From assembly GCF_963583255.1 (NCBI RefSeq), contig NC_084810.1, forward strand, positions 8,215,751-8,279,750: a DNA stretch of 64,000 bases. Reading direction: 5' to 3'. Positions 22,915 through 32,520 of this stretch are shown here, piece after piece. Below the pieces are notes generated by a model that was not told where the DNA came from, searched no databases, and worked only from the letters and a program-made list of their open reading frames with translations. Positions within the stretch are counted from its first letter, which is position 1, and every line of letters begins with the position of its first letter. This stretch comes from Pyrus communis (lineage: Eukaryota > Streptophyta > Magnoliopsida > Rosales > Rosaceae). The position numbers and the translations under genes are program-made.

Positions 22915-23235
22915 ACGGGGATTCTCATTTTTAATGAGGATTCGTTGTGAGGGTCACACTACATTGAACTTTAATAGGGATTCGTTGTGAGGGTCACACT
23001 ACATTGAACTTTAACGATCCAAACCATCCATTTTTTAAATTGCACCTATTAGATCTTCCTTACAAAATCTTAGCCAAATCGGAAATATTTGAGACTTCTA
23101 ATTGAGTTCAAATAAATTAACAAGCACTTTATTCTATAAGAAAGTGAAATTTCATTGTGATTATTAAATAGACAAATGGTTTCTAATTGATTGAATTTTT
23201 TTAAGGATGATCAATGAATCGAGACTTACAAAGTA
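22915..23235. repeat. Dispersed repeat, copy 1, with internal 40-bp duplication
   Basis: A segment (CGATCCAAACCATCCATTTT, TTAGCCAAATCGGAAATATT, TGAGACTTCTAATTGAGTTC, ATTCTATAAGAAA, GAATCGAGACTTACAAA) is also present at 38500-38770. At its left end, ATTCGTTGTGAGGGTCACAC plus ATTGAACTTTAA occurs twice in tandem (about 22940-22974 and 22980-23014). It is probably an old non-autonomous transposon; termini were not resolved. Confidence 0.6.
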
Positions 23236-23254
23236 AACGATTGGGATCGTTGAA

Positions 23255-24245
23255 GATGGAAAATCTGCAACACAAAACCATATAGTATAAGGCAAGTTAA
23301 ATGAACAAGTAATGGATGTCACTGCAGTTAAACAAAATAAAGGATTGTGTGTTCAGGGAAGGAGCGGCATTAAAAGAATTTGACATCCCCTTCAGAAAGA
23401 GAACAAGATCCAACCATTCATCATGCTTCAAGCAATCTAGATTAAAAATTAAAAATCTGTTTTGTAAGAACTTTAACAGGTAATTTGAGCATATAAGAAT
23501 GTGGCGAATGAGATTAGCTCAAACAACCTGAAAATTGAAGAGTTAAAGCCATCTCCATTCTATCTACGTGGAAGTCCTATCAATGCTTCAGTACCCTTAC
23601 ATCTTACAGTGTTGCGCAGATAGAAAACCCACAGTGTAATTAAGGATTCAATCCCAATATCAAATTTATACAGTATCTGTTAGAATATGTGTAGGTGTAA
23701 TTTGGCCATATGTTTGAGTTCAAATTGGTTTAGAAAAGTCTCATTGAACGAGGTTTGGATGTCCTAGTTTATATACGAATGAAACGGAGAATTGATCATA
23801 TAATTACTCACTTACTATATTAAAATTGGGAAACAATATTGTTGGATTCCTGCAAGTATTTTAACAGGAGAATAAAAGAGATTGTTTGTCAATATAAAAA
23901 GTGGTCACTGATCTCACAAAAAAAAGAGGTGCTTATTATTAGACTTAGACCTATTGTAAGTCAACCATATTATTTTTGCAAGAGATGAGAAGCTTACTAT
24001 TGACGTCGACTATGACTTCATTTTCTTCATTTGCTAAAGGTTAGGTTGTTTCTTATAGTATCCATAGAACTTACAGTTCGCATAGATTTCAGTGGCCTTC
24101 TCAAGTCTTTCAAATCAGCCAACCTGCATGGACTTAACAAACATCTAATTTCACCTCCTACACTAAATCCGTACAGATTAGTCGTTTTAACCAGTGGAAT
24201 AGTTGGCCCCATTTGCTTGAGTATTTTGTTAAGAATCTGCAATAG
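23255..24245 (-). pseudogene. RidA pseudogene fragment 2
   Basis: It contains the exon 6 acceptor edge (TTGCAGATTTTCC at about 23257-23269 on the minus strand, the rest of exon 6 lost), the following intron, an exon 5 remnant at about 24078-24128 (codons of LKDLRRPLK type) and a shortened exon 4 remnant at about 24175-24245. Small deletions in exon 4 remove the frame. Exons 1-3 are absent. It is not functional. Confidence 0.75.
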
Positions 24246-25579
24246 AAGCACACCAGGTGAAAAAAATACAGATTTTAACCATCAACTACACGACTAATAG
24301 TCTAATACTACTTACTAATCTAACAACTGCAACAAATGGAAGAACACTTAAAAGAAATAAAGGATAGCAAAATCAGTATCGACCATCTCTCCAGTCCACA
24401 TTGACAACAATTCAAGAAAAAGAATCAGAATCAGACATTTCAGCTAAAGCATCGTAGTAAAGCCAATAATAAATCAGCATAACCCATTCAGAATATTTCC
24501 TCTGCAGTCGAATAGCAGCTCCTACGAAAATCGGCAGAAACAGTCAGTAATGGCATTGTTGAGAAGACGAAATATGCATAAGAAGTAGAAACAGTCGATA
24601 AATGACCATAATAACCTGCTCGTACTGAAAGCTATCGAGAACCGCAAGAGATTACACCGTAACAGTCAGTAGATGACACAACAAACTTTATTTTAGACAT
24701 TTAGATTTACAGTAGAGAAATTTTCACTTATACATAATTATAAGCATAGTGATTCTTCAATGTTGCAACTTTGGTAGCTCTTAAAGCAAACCTTTATGCA
24801 GCAAACAATTTGAGATAGGGTATCATAGAACATTATGGCTAAAAGTTGACACTCTTAAGATGCAGTACATACTCTAAAAAAAGACTAACCCGTAAGCCCT
24901 ACAGGCTAAACTAATCTTTAAAATGATCTTGTTTCTGTTATAACATCTTCAGGATCGCGAGACCTACAAAAATGGGTAAATAAGGATTGGTATCGGTGCT
25001 TCTCCATTGAATGGCATACATAGTGACTTTCTTAACGATTTTGAGCACATACTGCATTGCTCAACAGATGTGAAATAACCGAATATCATGTACATATTCT
25101 GTGGCGTTATTTACTTACTTAGGGCTAGAGTGGTACAAATGTAAAATATCAGTAAGACCATTGATTTATGAATATAGAACTTCTTGGAAGAAGAAGAGTT
25201 CTATATATTACAGAGTTACAGGGTCATTTTTTCATATACATACTTTACACTAAATGGGTGGGGGATTAAGGCTAAGCCCCACAATAGGCCAACAAAGAAA
25301 TTGGGATAGAACTCACTATTCATGAGTCGAACAAAAGACTTTTCATTAACAAGTGAAGATGAATATCACTAGATTGTAGTAAATTCTATTTCATAAAATC
25401 TCCATGGCAATCATCTCAATTTGTAGGACTAGGATGCGATCGGACAATTGAAGAATTCAACCCTTCTACTTAACATTGACAAACTTGATAATTTATTGAA
25501 CAATGATCTTCTATTTCTACAGAGAAGCTGTATATGAGCTTTCATAATAGCTGAAGGTGACATCTTCAAGGCATGTTTC
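24246..25579. other. Non-coding part of block alpha-prime
   Basis: This is colinear with about 9140-10560 and shows no gene in either copy. At about 25335 there is a short remnant (AACAAGTGAAGATGAATATC) resembling the SINE-like family. Confidence 0.6.
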
Positions 25580-25760
25580 CCTTCTTCTTCTTCTTCTTCA
25601 AAGCCTTTTCCCACTAAGTGGGGTCGGCCAGATGCAACATGAGGACTTCTCAGGAGGTCACCCATCCTAGTACTACTCTTGCCCAAACTCGCTTAACTTC
25701 GGAGTTTGGATGGGATCCGGTGCATGTGAGTTGATATGAATCGCATCCTAAGGATTTGAC
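25580..25760 (-). mobile_element. 5S rRNA-derived retroposon (SINE or Cassandra-type fragment)
   Basis: On the minus strand 25748-25631 reads as a nearly full-length 5S rRNA: it starts GGATGCGATTC and contains TGCACCGGATCCCATC, AACTCCGAAGTTAAGCG, GTACTAGGATGGGTGACC and CTCATGTTGCATC. It includes the box A and box C regions of the internal pol III promoter. It continues into TGGCCGACCCCACTTAGTGG and a GAA-rich tail (about 25580-25600). The block is absent from the equivalent site in block alpha (10.58 kb), so it is an insertion. A 5S-headed SINE or a piece of a Cassandra TRIM LTR would both fit. It is not a canonical 5S gene, as the sequence is diverged and lies alone. Confidence 0.75.
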
Positions 25761-25847
25761 ATAAGATAGGAGTGCCGGCTGGTCGATCGTATTATCTAAG
25801 AATCATTTTCTATGTTCACTTGAATCTAACATTTGCTTAAGTACCAT

Positions 25848-26799
25848 TCTGAAGGTTGTCATCAGCGGAGTACCTCCGATTCTTAACTAATTTTAAAACA
25901 ACCAAACCGAAAAAGAATACGGCAGGCACAGGGGACAGTTTTATAGGATTAGTAGCATGGTGATGGAGGAATTAACACTGCACTGCCGAGCACATACATT
26001 GAACAATGGCAAGACCCAATCCAAAAATTTCAGGGAAAGTACCAAAAAGCAAGTTAGTTGGAGGTGGGTAGTTAAAACACCATAGCATTCCCCTTCTCCT
26101 CAATACAACTCTTTCCTTTATTTGCCAACAGCATACCAATTAGTGCATAGTGAGGCTTACGTGGGGAGGAAACCTGATCAAAAGCATCAGACAGAATCTC
26201 AAGGTCAAGGTTAGCGAGTAACAGGATCCACTGAGGAAGTAGCCTACAGAAGAAGTTACACCAACTTCTATTAAGTTCTTACTTTTTATGAGAAAACAGA
26301 GAAGCTTTTGCCAGATAAAAATCAGCTGACAGAATCTCTAGACTAATACCCTTATCTCATGGCGTTGCTCGTCAACCTCATTATTTACATCTTGGGAATC
26401 AATGCCAAGTGTAACAAAACCACTGGGATTTGAATCGTAGATACCCTGCAATTATGAGTTGTAATCAACCAAATTACTTCAATGTTCATTTGAAATTATA
26501 AATGATAAATATGAGCAGAAAATTTTGTTTTAAGAGCTAAAACAAGGAAAGTTTGATCGAAGGATAAATTACAGTGGTGCTCTCTCCATCTGAACCACTT
26601 TCAGAATGCTCAGATTCGGATGGCATGGCTAGGTAGACTGACTCAACACCCTCGCATGCTTGGATGAAGCCGCCTTGGCAGAAAGGGCATTTCATTTCGA
26701 CATGCACAGTGAACGCATGGCGACACCTGTAGCTGTAAAACCTAGTTGGAATTGTTTGCTCCGTTGTATTTATCTCGTTCATCTCCCAATAACCTTTTG
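25848..26799 (-). pseudogene. Membrane-protein family, copy D (with zinc-ribbon-like exon)
   Basis: Three exons correspond to exons 3-5 of the intact gene. 26799-26573 starts KGYWEMNEINTTEQ and adds about 30 residues missing from the intact copy, with CRHAFTVHVEMKCPFCQGGF, resembling the zinc-ribbon N-terminus of BCA2-type RING E3 ligases, though the first Cys of the usual pair is Ser. 26445-26356 reads SNPSGFVTLGIDSQDVNNEV, but its donor is changed from GT to AT. About 26240-25848 is the last exon, with an internal deletion near 26118 removing the second hydrophobic segment. A copia element inserted at about 26884 cuts it off from exons 1-2. Broken at several points. Confidence 0.75.
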
Positions 26800-26883
26800 C
26801 TGCACAACCGTATATGGACTAGAATCATAAAGAAATAACTGTTAACATAACGAAAAAAACAGCCAACCAACAGGCAATAGCCT

Positions 26884-27209
26884 TGCGTTTTTGGTGAATT
26901 TTGGATGTATATTTCTTGTATGTAACATTTACAAGGAAGAAGCATATATAAGAGAAGATGACAGAAGGAGAGTTTTACAAGTAACCTCCAACCAATCTCC
27001 TTAAATCACTCCTATAAGGGCCACCAACTAATTATAAAAAACAAGGGAACACAATCCCTTAATTGTAGACTAAGACAAGCTAGAAACAATGTCATAAGAC
27101 CCATGCCCTAGCCGAGAGTAAGGTACCCATGCCTTAGCCGAAAGGAAGGTAGGACTTGATTGATTTGCTCCATTTGGACTTCCATACCTTACATTAACTG
27201 CTTCTTCCA
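26884..27209 (-). repeat. LTR of the minus-strand copia fragment
   Basis: Placed between the purine tract next to pol (27210-27222) and the point where homology to the intact membrane-protein gene resumes (26883). On the minus strand it would start TGGAAGAAGC and end AAAACGCA, so it has the TG...CA ends expected. Edges are inferred, not confirmed by a second LTR. Confidence 0.6.
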
Positions 27210-27219
27210 ATACTCCCCC

Positions 27220-27774
27220 TCAAGCTAGATCAAGGGGGTTCGTTGAGCCAAGCTTGAACAATAAACGCTGAAATTGAGCAGTAGGGAGGTATTTTGTAAA
27301 AATATCAGCCAACTGATCATGATTACGTGTGTAATGGGTGTTAATAACTTTCGATTGAACTTGTGCTCGAATGTAATGACAATTAACATTGATATGTTTA
27401 GTCCTCTCATGGAAGACTGGGTTGGAAGTAATGCGCATAGCAGCTTGATTGTCATAGAACAAAGATATAGGCTGACTACTTGGAAACCCTAAATCTGAGA
27501 GAAGACCTTTAGGCCAAATGAGCTCACAAGCAGTGGATGTCATTGCTCGATACTCAGCCTCTACACTTGATCGAGCTATGACACATTGTTTTTTGCTTCT
27601 CCATGTGACTAAATTTCCACCCACAAATGTGCAGAAATCAGTGGTTGACTTATAATCAAGGGAATTTCCAGCCCAATCTGCATCTGTGTACCCCATGATA
27701 GCAGTGTTACCATTCTTTTTCATCAATATGCCTCGACCAAAAGAGCCTTCGAAATAACGAAGGATTCTTAACAA
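27220..27774 (-). pseudogene. copia RNase H domain fragment
   Basis: An open frame of 184 codons ends at 27220. It reads YTDADWAGNSLDYKSTTDF, TWRSKKQCVIARSSVEAEYR and LFYDNQAAM, containing the Asp, Glu and Asp catalytic positions of copia RNase H, then HYIRAQV and QLADIFTKYLP at the C-terminal end. RT sequence just upstream (27775-27965) continues in another frame with stops, so the polyprotein is dead though this domain is well preserved. This suggests fairly recent insertion. Confidence 0.85.
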
Positions 27775-28029
27775 TGCGTAAATGAGCTATGGTAGAAGCA
27801 TGCATGAACTGATTGGCAAGGCTCACGACATAGGAAATGTCAGGACGTGTGATTGTAAGATAAATCAATTTCCCAACAATTTTTTATAGTCAGTGATATT
27901 TGTCAAAGCATCATTTTGTATATCGAGCTGAAGTTTACTGTCTAGAGGAAGTCGAATATCCTACATTGAAAATATATATCAAAGTATCAAAATTTTACCA
28001 AAATAACTAATATATTAATACTAAGATAA

Positions 28030-29200
28030 GGGTAAAATATATGGTATAATATGGACTCATCAATCTCTGAGATTGGAAATCAATAGAAATAGTTCCTGAG
28101 ATTGTCCACCATCCATTATTTTGGTCCTTCCGTTAAAAACTCCGTTAAGTGTCCTTGAGCTCTAGGCCGGAAATTTGGGCAATTTTCAAAGCTTCATAAC
28201 TCAATCGTTTCTTAACCAAATTCGACCCATAATATATCAAAATGAAGATAAGAAAGTGTAGAACAAGATTATATCTATTGGAAGCCTAATGGTTGCCGAA
28301 GATGGCCGCACAATAGCTTGAAATGTGACTAGTCCGCGGGAAAACTGGAAAACTCGCCGGAAATTGAGTAAACTTTAAACGTTCATAACTTCTTCAATAC
28401 TCAACAAAATCGAGTGATTCAAAAACGAAAATCATACTTCTTGACAAGACGAAGAGTTGGTACCTTTCTTAACTGCTAACTCGTCATGGTTTGGCCAAAA
28501 AATGGCTCTAAAGTGGCTAACTTGAGACCAAGACAGCTGCTTTCGAGCCGTTTTCTGACCAAACCACGATGAGTTAGCCGTCGAGAAAGGTGTCATTCTC
28601 TTTGTCTTTTCGAGAAGTATGATTTTTATTTTTGAAGAGTTGGTACCTTTCTCGACGGCTAACTCGTCATGGTTTGGCCGAAAAACGGCTTGAAAATGGC
28701 TAACTTGAGACCAAGACAGCCACTTTCAAGGAGTTAGCCATCATGGAAGGTACGATTCTCTTTGTCTTGTCGAGAAGTATGATTTTCGTTTTTGAATCAT
28801 TTGATTTCATTAAGTATTGAAAACGTTATGAACGTTTAAAGTTTACCCAGTTTCAGGCGAGTTTTCCAGTTTTCCCGCGGAACAGTCACCTTTCAGGCTA
28901 TTTTCCGGCCATCTCCGGCGACCATTAGGCTTCCAAATAGGTATAATCTTGTTCTACACTTTCCTATCTTTATTTTGATATATTATGGGTCAAATTTGGT
29001 TAAGAAACGATTGAGTTATGAAGCTTTGAAAATTGCCTAAACTTCCGGCCAGGAGCTTTGGAACACTTAAACGGAGTTTTGAACGGAATGACTAAAATAA
29101 TGGATGGTGGACAATCTCAGTGACCATTTCTATTGATTTTCAATCTCAGGGATCAAAATGATGTGTTATGCAAATCTCATGAACCATTTTAGCTAAAGAG
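28030..29200. mobile_element. Large foldback element with about 400-bp inverted arms
   Basis: About 28064-28460 and 28750-29151 are inverted copies of each other. Landmarks in the left arm (CCACCATCCATTATTTTGGT, CATAACTCAATCGTTTCTTA, GTAGAACAAGATTATA, CCGCGGGAAAACTGGAAAAC on the respective strand) all recur in reverse in the right arm. The centre has a direct repeat about 185 bp apart (GAGTTGGTACCTTTCT at 28453 and 28638), partly inverted. No transposase is encoded. It is a non-autonomous foldback transposon. Confidence 0.85.
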
Positions 29201-29379
29201 CCAATTAAAAATAAATCTTGGACTTGGTTTCTAGAGCTACTGATCATTGATTTGCTGATTTGGGTATTGAATATGCACTTGCTTGGGTCATTATGTCAGA
29301 CAAACAAAAGGGAGTTAATAAAAGTTGTGAATGACCTTATTCAGACTGCTGAACACAAACATTGTATTGGACCCTTATA

Positions 29380-30079
29380 GAGTGTTTACTAACCCGTTAT
29401 CAAAATGAGAATAAAGAATCCGATTCCGATTACGGATTATACATGTGTTTACTAAAATTGGGAGGAATCAAAAGTGTGTGGGGCCCACACAAAAAATGGA
29501 ACCCAATTCCAAGATTTGACTAATTTGGATTCCCAACATATAGAAGGTATTCGGATTCCGGATTGCCTAAGCAACATAATGATAATTTTTTCCCTTTATA
29601 CCCTCACTTACTTTCATTATTTCCAAGATTATCGTTAACCCTATACGCACATTATGCACAACTCTATAAATATGCTGAAGAGAAGAAACTACAACTTCAG
29701 TGAGAAAATTTAGATATTAAAGTAAATACTTAAATTTATTAAAAAAAAAAACAAAATCATTTTAGTGTGTCTATGAAATAAAAAAGCAATTTATTATTAT
29801 TTTTTTCTTACTATTATATACTATATCAAATTTTATTAAAAAAAATATATATATATATATATAATATTTGATTTGAGACAAGGGCATTTTAGTAATCATA
29901 CTGGTTTATATTCCGATTCTTAGTAAACAGTTTTATGAAATTCTATTCTGATTCCAGACAGTTTTAGTAAACAAATTCAACAGGAATCTGATTCTGATTC
30001 TGCCTCATTTCAATTCCTCCTCAATTCATTTCCTCCTCAATTCAATTCCTCTCAATTTGATTACGGATTAGTAAACGAG
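29380..30079. mobile_element. hAT-type MITE with 8-bp target duplication
   Basis: The 700-bp element is flanked on both sides by CCCTTATA (29372-29379 and 30080-30087), a perfect 8-bp target duplication as made by hAT transposases. The ends are inverted repeats (GAGTGTTTACTAACCCG on the left, CTCGTTTACTAATCCG from the right), followed by further inverted GATTCCGATT-type sequence. The interior is AT-rich with an AT microsatellite at about 29847-29863. DNA from 29201 to 29371 shows nothing recognisable. Confidence 0.85.
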
Positions 30080-30384
30080 CCCTTATATATCAATTTCAAG
30101 AAAGAAAAAAACACATTGGCATTGTGAAATAAATTCTTTAGTCAGCAGCTAGGGGTTAATAAAAGTTATTAAAATGATAGAAATAATCCTGAACATAAAT
30201 TATTTTTGAATCAAAGCACATAATTTAGTTTGAATGAAAAATTTAAGAGGAGTTAGGATAAGATGATAAATTAATAATTTAAAAATATTAGAATAACAAA
30301 TTACTAAAAATTTTCATTTATATGATAAATTAAAAAAAAATGTAAGTTAATATGACATTTTAAAAAATTTCTGAAAACAATAAT

Positions 30385-30915
30385 AAAGTAATTCCCAATA
30401 AAGCGGTGCAGATGCGGAGAAGACAGAAAGAGCGAAGAAATCTCGCCGGGGGTGTTTTGAACACTGAAGGGTGAGAGAGGAGTTCCACGTGGGTATAGAG
30501 TCAACAAAACAATATTTGTAAGTAATTCGAAATGACGTAATCTAAATAACGTGTTGCGGAAGGACGAACGAAAGAGCGAGGAAACCGGAGGGATGCACGG
30601 TTAGAGAAGAATCCACGAGGGTGGGTCCAATGGCACAGAAGTCAACATAAAGAACAATAATAAATAATTCCACATAACGTGTTGCAGTCTTGCAGATGGG
30701 GGGAAAAGAAGAGGGAGAAACCGGGAGGGCAATAAAGTAATTTTACATAACGTGTTACAGATAGAGGGAAGAAAGAGCGGGGAAGCTGGGGGAGTGAAGG
30801 GTGAGAGATCGAGTCCCACGGCATATAGTCAACAAAAACAATACTAGCAATTCCAAATGACGTGTTGCAGAAGGATAGACGAAAGAGCGAGGTAACTGGG
30901 GAGGGGTGCATGGTG
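30385..30915. repeat. Tandem array of the G-box repeat (about five units)
   Basis: Units of about 65-150 bp follow each other, each starting near AAATAACGTGTTGCAG-type sequence: about 30385-30535, 30536-30680, 30681-30743, 30744-30860 and 30861-30915 (partial). Shared core: GAAAGAGCGAGGAAACCGG, then GAGAGGAGT(T/C)CCACG, GGCACA-AGTCAACA and AACAATA. The first unit contains the palindromic G-box CCACGTGG (30485-30492), and most keep GTCAACA. Single or double units occur elsewhere in the window. It is non-coding. Whether it is a transposon part or a duplicated promoter is not resolved. Confidence 0.75.
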
Positions 30916-31379
30916 TTGCTATAAAACGCCTCTTCTTCTCAAAATGAACAGATGCTCTTCAAGTGTGAACCAAAAAATTCCTTCCATCCATTTCCTTCCA
31001 ACCCTCCCCCTCGTCAAGTGTACAAGTTTAAATACCCACCCCCCCTTTTCCTCTCACCCCCCCCCCCCCCCCCCTTTCTTCCAAAAACGAAGAGATGCTC
31101 TTCAAGTGTACCAGTTTTAAAAATCCCCTTTCGAATTTTTCTTCTCTAACAACTCAAATGTACTTGAATTTAAATGATGAATGATGCTTTAAAATGTATA
31201 TTTTTGTTGTTTTATATGTTTTTATTTGTCGTATTCATATCATAGTATCGTATTGCCGTATCAGTATTCATTTTTGATAGCTTCTCTTTGTCAATTGTGA
31301 AACGGCATCTGTAAATATAGTCCCTGGAAGAAGATGGATGCTCAATTGGGTCTAATGGGGTAGATATTTATTTGGATAA

Positions 31380-31910
31380 TTATTTATATCAACTTATTTT
31401 TCTAGATCATCGGGAATTTATGGACATCAGGTTCTATTTTCTAACCTCTCTTTTTTATTCATTTTCAGACCATTTATGGCAATAATCTCAATTTTGTAGG
31501 ACTAGGATGTCTTTGGACAGTTCTAGAATTCTAAGCTTTGTGCAGAATTTAGTCAATACTGCTAAACATAAAAAATAAAAATAAAAGATGTAATTAAAAG
31601 AAAGAAGTAGGTAATCTTTTGAACAGTGATATTTATTTGGATAATTATTTATATCAACTTCTTTTTCTTGATCATCGGGAATTTATGTACATCAGGTTCT
31701 CTTTTCTAACCTCTCTTTTTTATTCATTTGCAGACCACCTTATGGCAATCATCCCAATTTTGTAGGACTAGGGACTAGGGTGTGTTTGGACGGTTCTAGA
31801 ATTCTAAGCTTTGTGCAGAATTTAATCAATACTGCTAAACATAAAAAAAGATGTGATTAAAAGAAACAAGTATGTATTCTTTTGAACAGTGATCTTCTTT
31901 TTCTGCAGAT
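31380..31910. repeat. Tandem duplication of about 250 bp
   Basis: Positions 31385-31580 and 31645-31860 are copies: TTTCTTGATCATCGGGAATT-type sequence, CTAACCTCTCTTTTTTATTC, CAATTTTGTAGGACTAGG, GTTCTAGAATTCTAAGC and ATACTGCTAAACATAAAA occur in each. Single relatives are seen at 11.57-11.64 kb and at 10.40-10.50 and 25.40-25.50 kb, so this is a doubled part of the block downstream of membrane-protein genes. Just left of it are a 16-nt C run (31059-31074) and two copies of AGATGCTCTTCAAGTGT (30950 and 31092). Confidence 0.75.
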
Positions 31911-32189
31911 CTAATCTCCATATGAGCTTTCATAGTAAAGTAAAGGCAGGCCGACCCTAAGATTTCAGGACACTGTGCAAAAGTTAATTGGAGATCGTAA
32001 AAAGTACTTAAGAATTTTATTAATAGCACAAACAAATTTAACAAATCAACAAGTGGAAATGTCGCTTATTGTTTTTCCTTAACTATTTAGAGGGTCAATG
32101 TTCGAATTTTCATGTTATTATGTGGAATTTTTATATTATTTTGTGAAAACTTATGGATTCAATAAAAATAAACTGAAAAAAAAAAAAAA

Positions 32190-32265
32190 AGATGGAGACG
32201 AATTTCGAACCCATCATCTAGGTTAATGTAAAGAAGCGGTAATACCACTTGCATTTAGTCTTAAG
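32190..32265 (-). mobile_element. Possible SINE fragment
   Basis: The minus strand contains GCAAGTGGTATTACC and, about 40 nt later, GGGTTCGAAATTCG, spaced like pol III A and B boxes of tRNA-derived SINEs. A run of A residues on the plus strand lies at 32176-32190. It is too short to classify. Confidence 0.35.
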
Positions 32266-32520
32266 TTTATAATATTCTACACATACTGTTATATATACAT
32301 ATATATACATACAAATTTAAAAAATCGGGGATCCTTTCGATTTGGGGATCTTTTGCGGTGGCACCACTTCCATTCCTTCCCGCACAACTTCCATTCCTTC
32401 AGTACCGGCCCTTAGTAAAGGTAACAACTTCGAGGAAAGTTTACCCCCCAAAAAAACTATCTAGTGTCTGTCTTTTTTCTTTAAAGAACATTTCTATGAT
32501 CCCTTGAATCCAGTCGTTGC

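Larger units (their letters stand above)
23255..26240. repeat. Duplicated block alpha-prime
   Basis: From 23255 to about 23620 the sequence matches RidA intron 5 (GAAGATGGAAAATCTGCAAC as at 19400). From 23640 to 26240 it follows block alpha (7.07-11.1 kb). The junction order RidA then membrane protein is the same in both, so a RidA-plus-membrane-protein unit was duplicated before the beta duplication or independently of it. It carries a private insertion with 5S rRNA homology at 25.6 kb. Confidence 0.8.
26884..27965 (-). mobile_element. Ty1/copia fragment on the minus strand
   Basis: The 3' part of a copia element: RNase H coding sequence followed (in minus orientation) by a purine tract (GAGGGGGAGTAT at 27211-27222) and one LTR. 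RT sequence upstream of about 27774 is frame-shifted and stops being recognisable at about 27965, where a foldback element begins. No second LTR is found. It landed beside exon 2 of membrane-protein copy D: sequence to its left matches the intact gene's intron next to exon 2. Confidence 0.85.

Noticed and set aside
25631..25748. Functional 5S rRNA gene
   Set aside because: Single diverged copy with a retroposon-like tail, absent from the paralogous block and outside a 5S tandem array.
26573..26799. Intact RING or zinc-ribbon E3 ligase gene
   Set aside because: Only a ribbon-like stretch with one Cys replaced is present; there is no RING domain, and the exon belongs to the membrane-protein family by flanking sequence and splice sites.
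30385..30915. CRISPR-like interpretation of the tandem array
   Set aside because: Units are long, uneven and diverged, there are no unique spacers of even length, and the genome is a plant.
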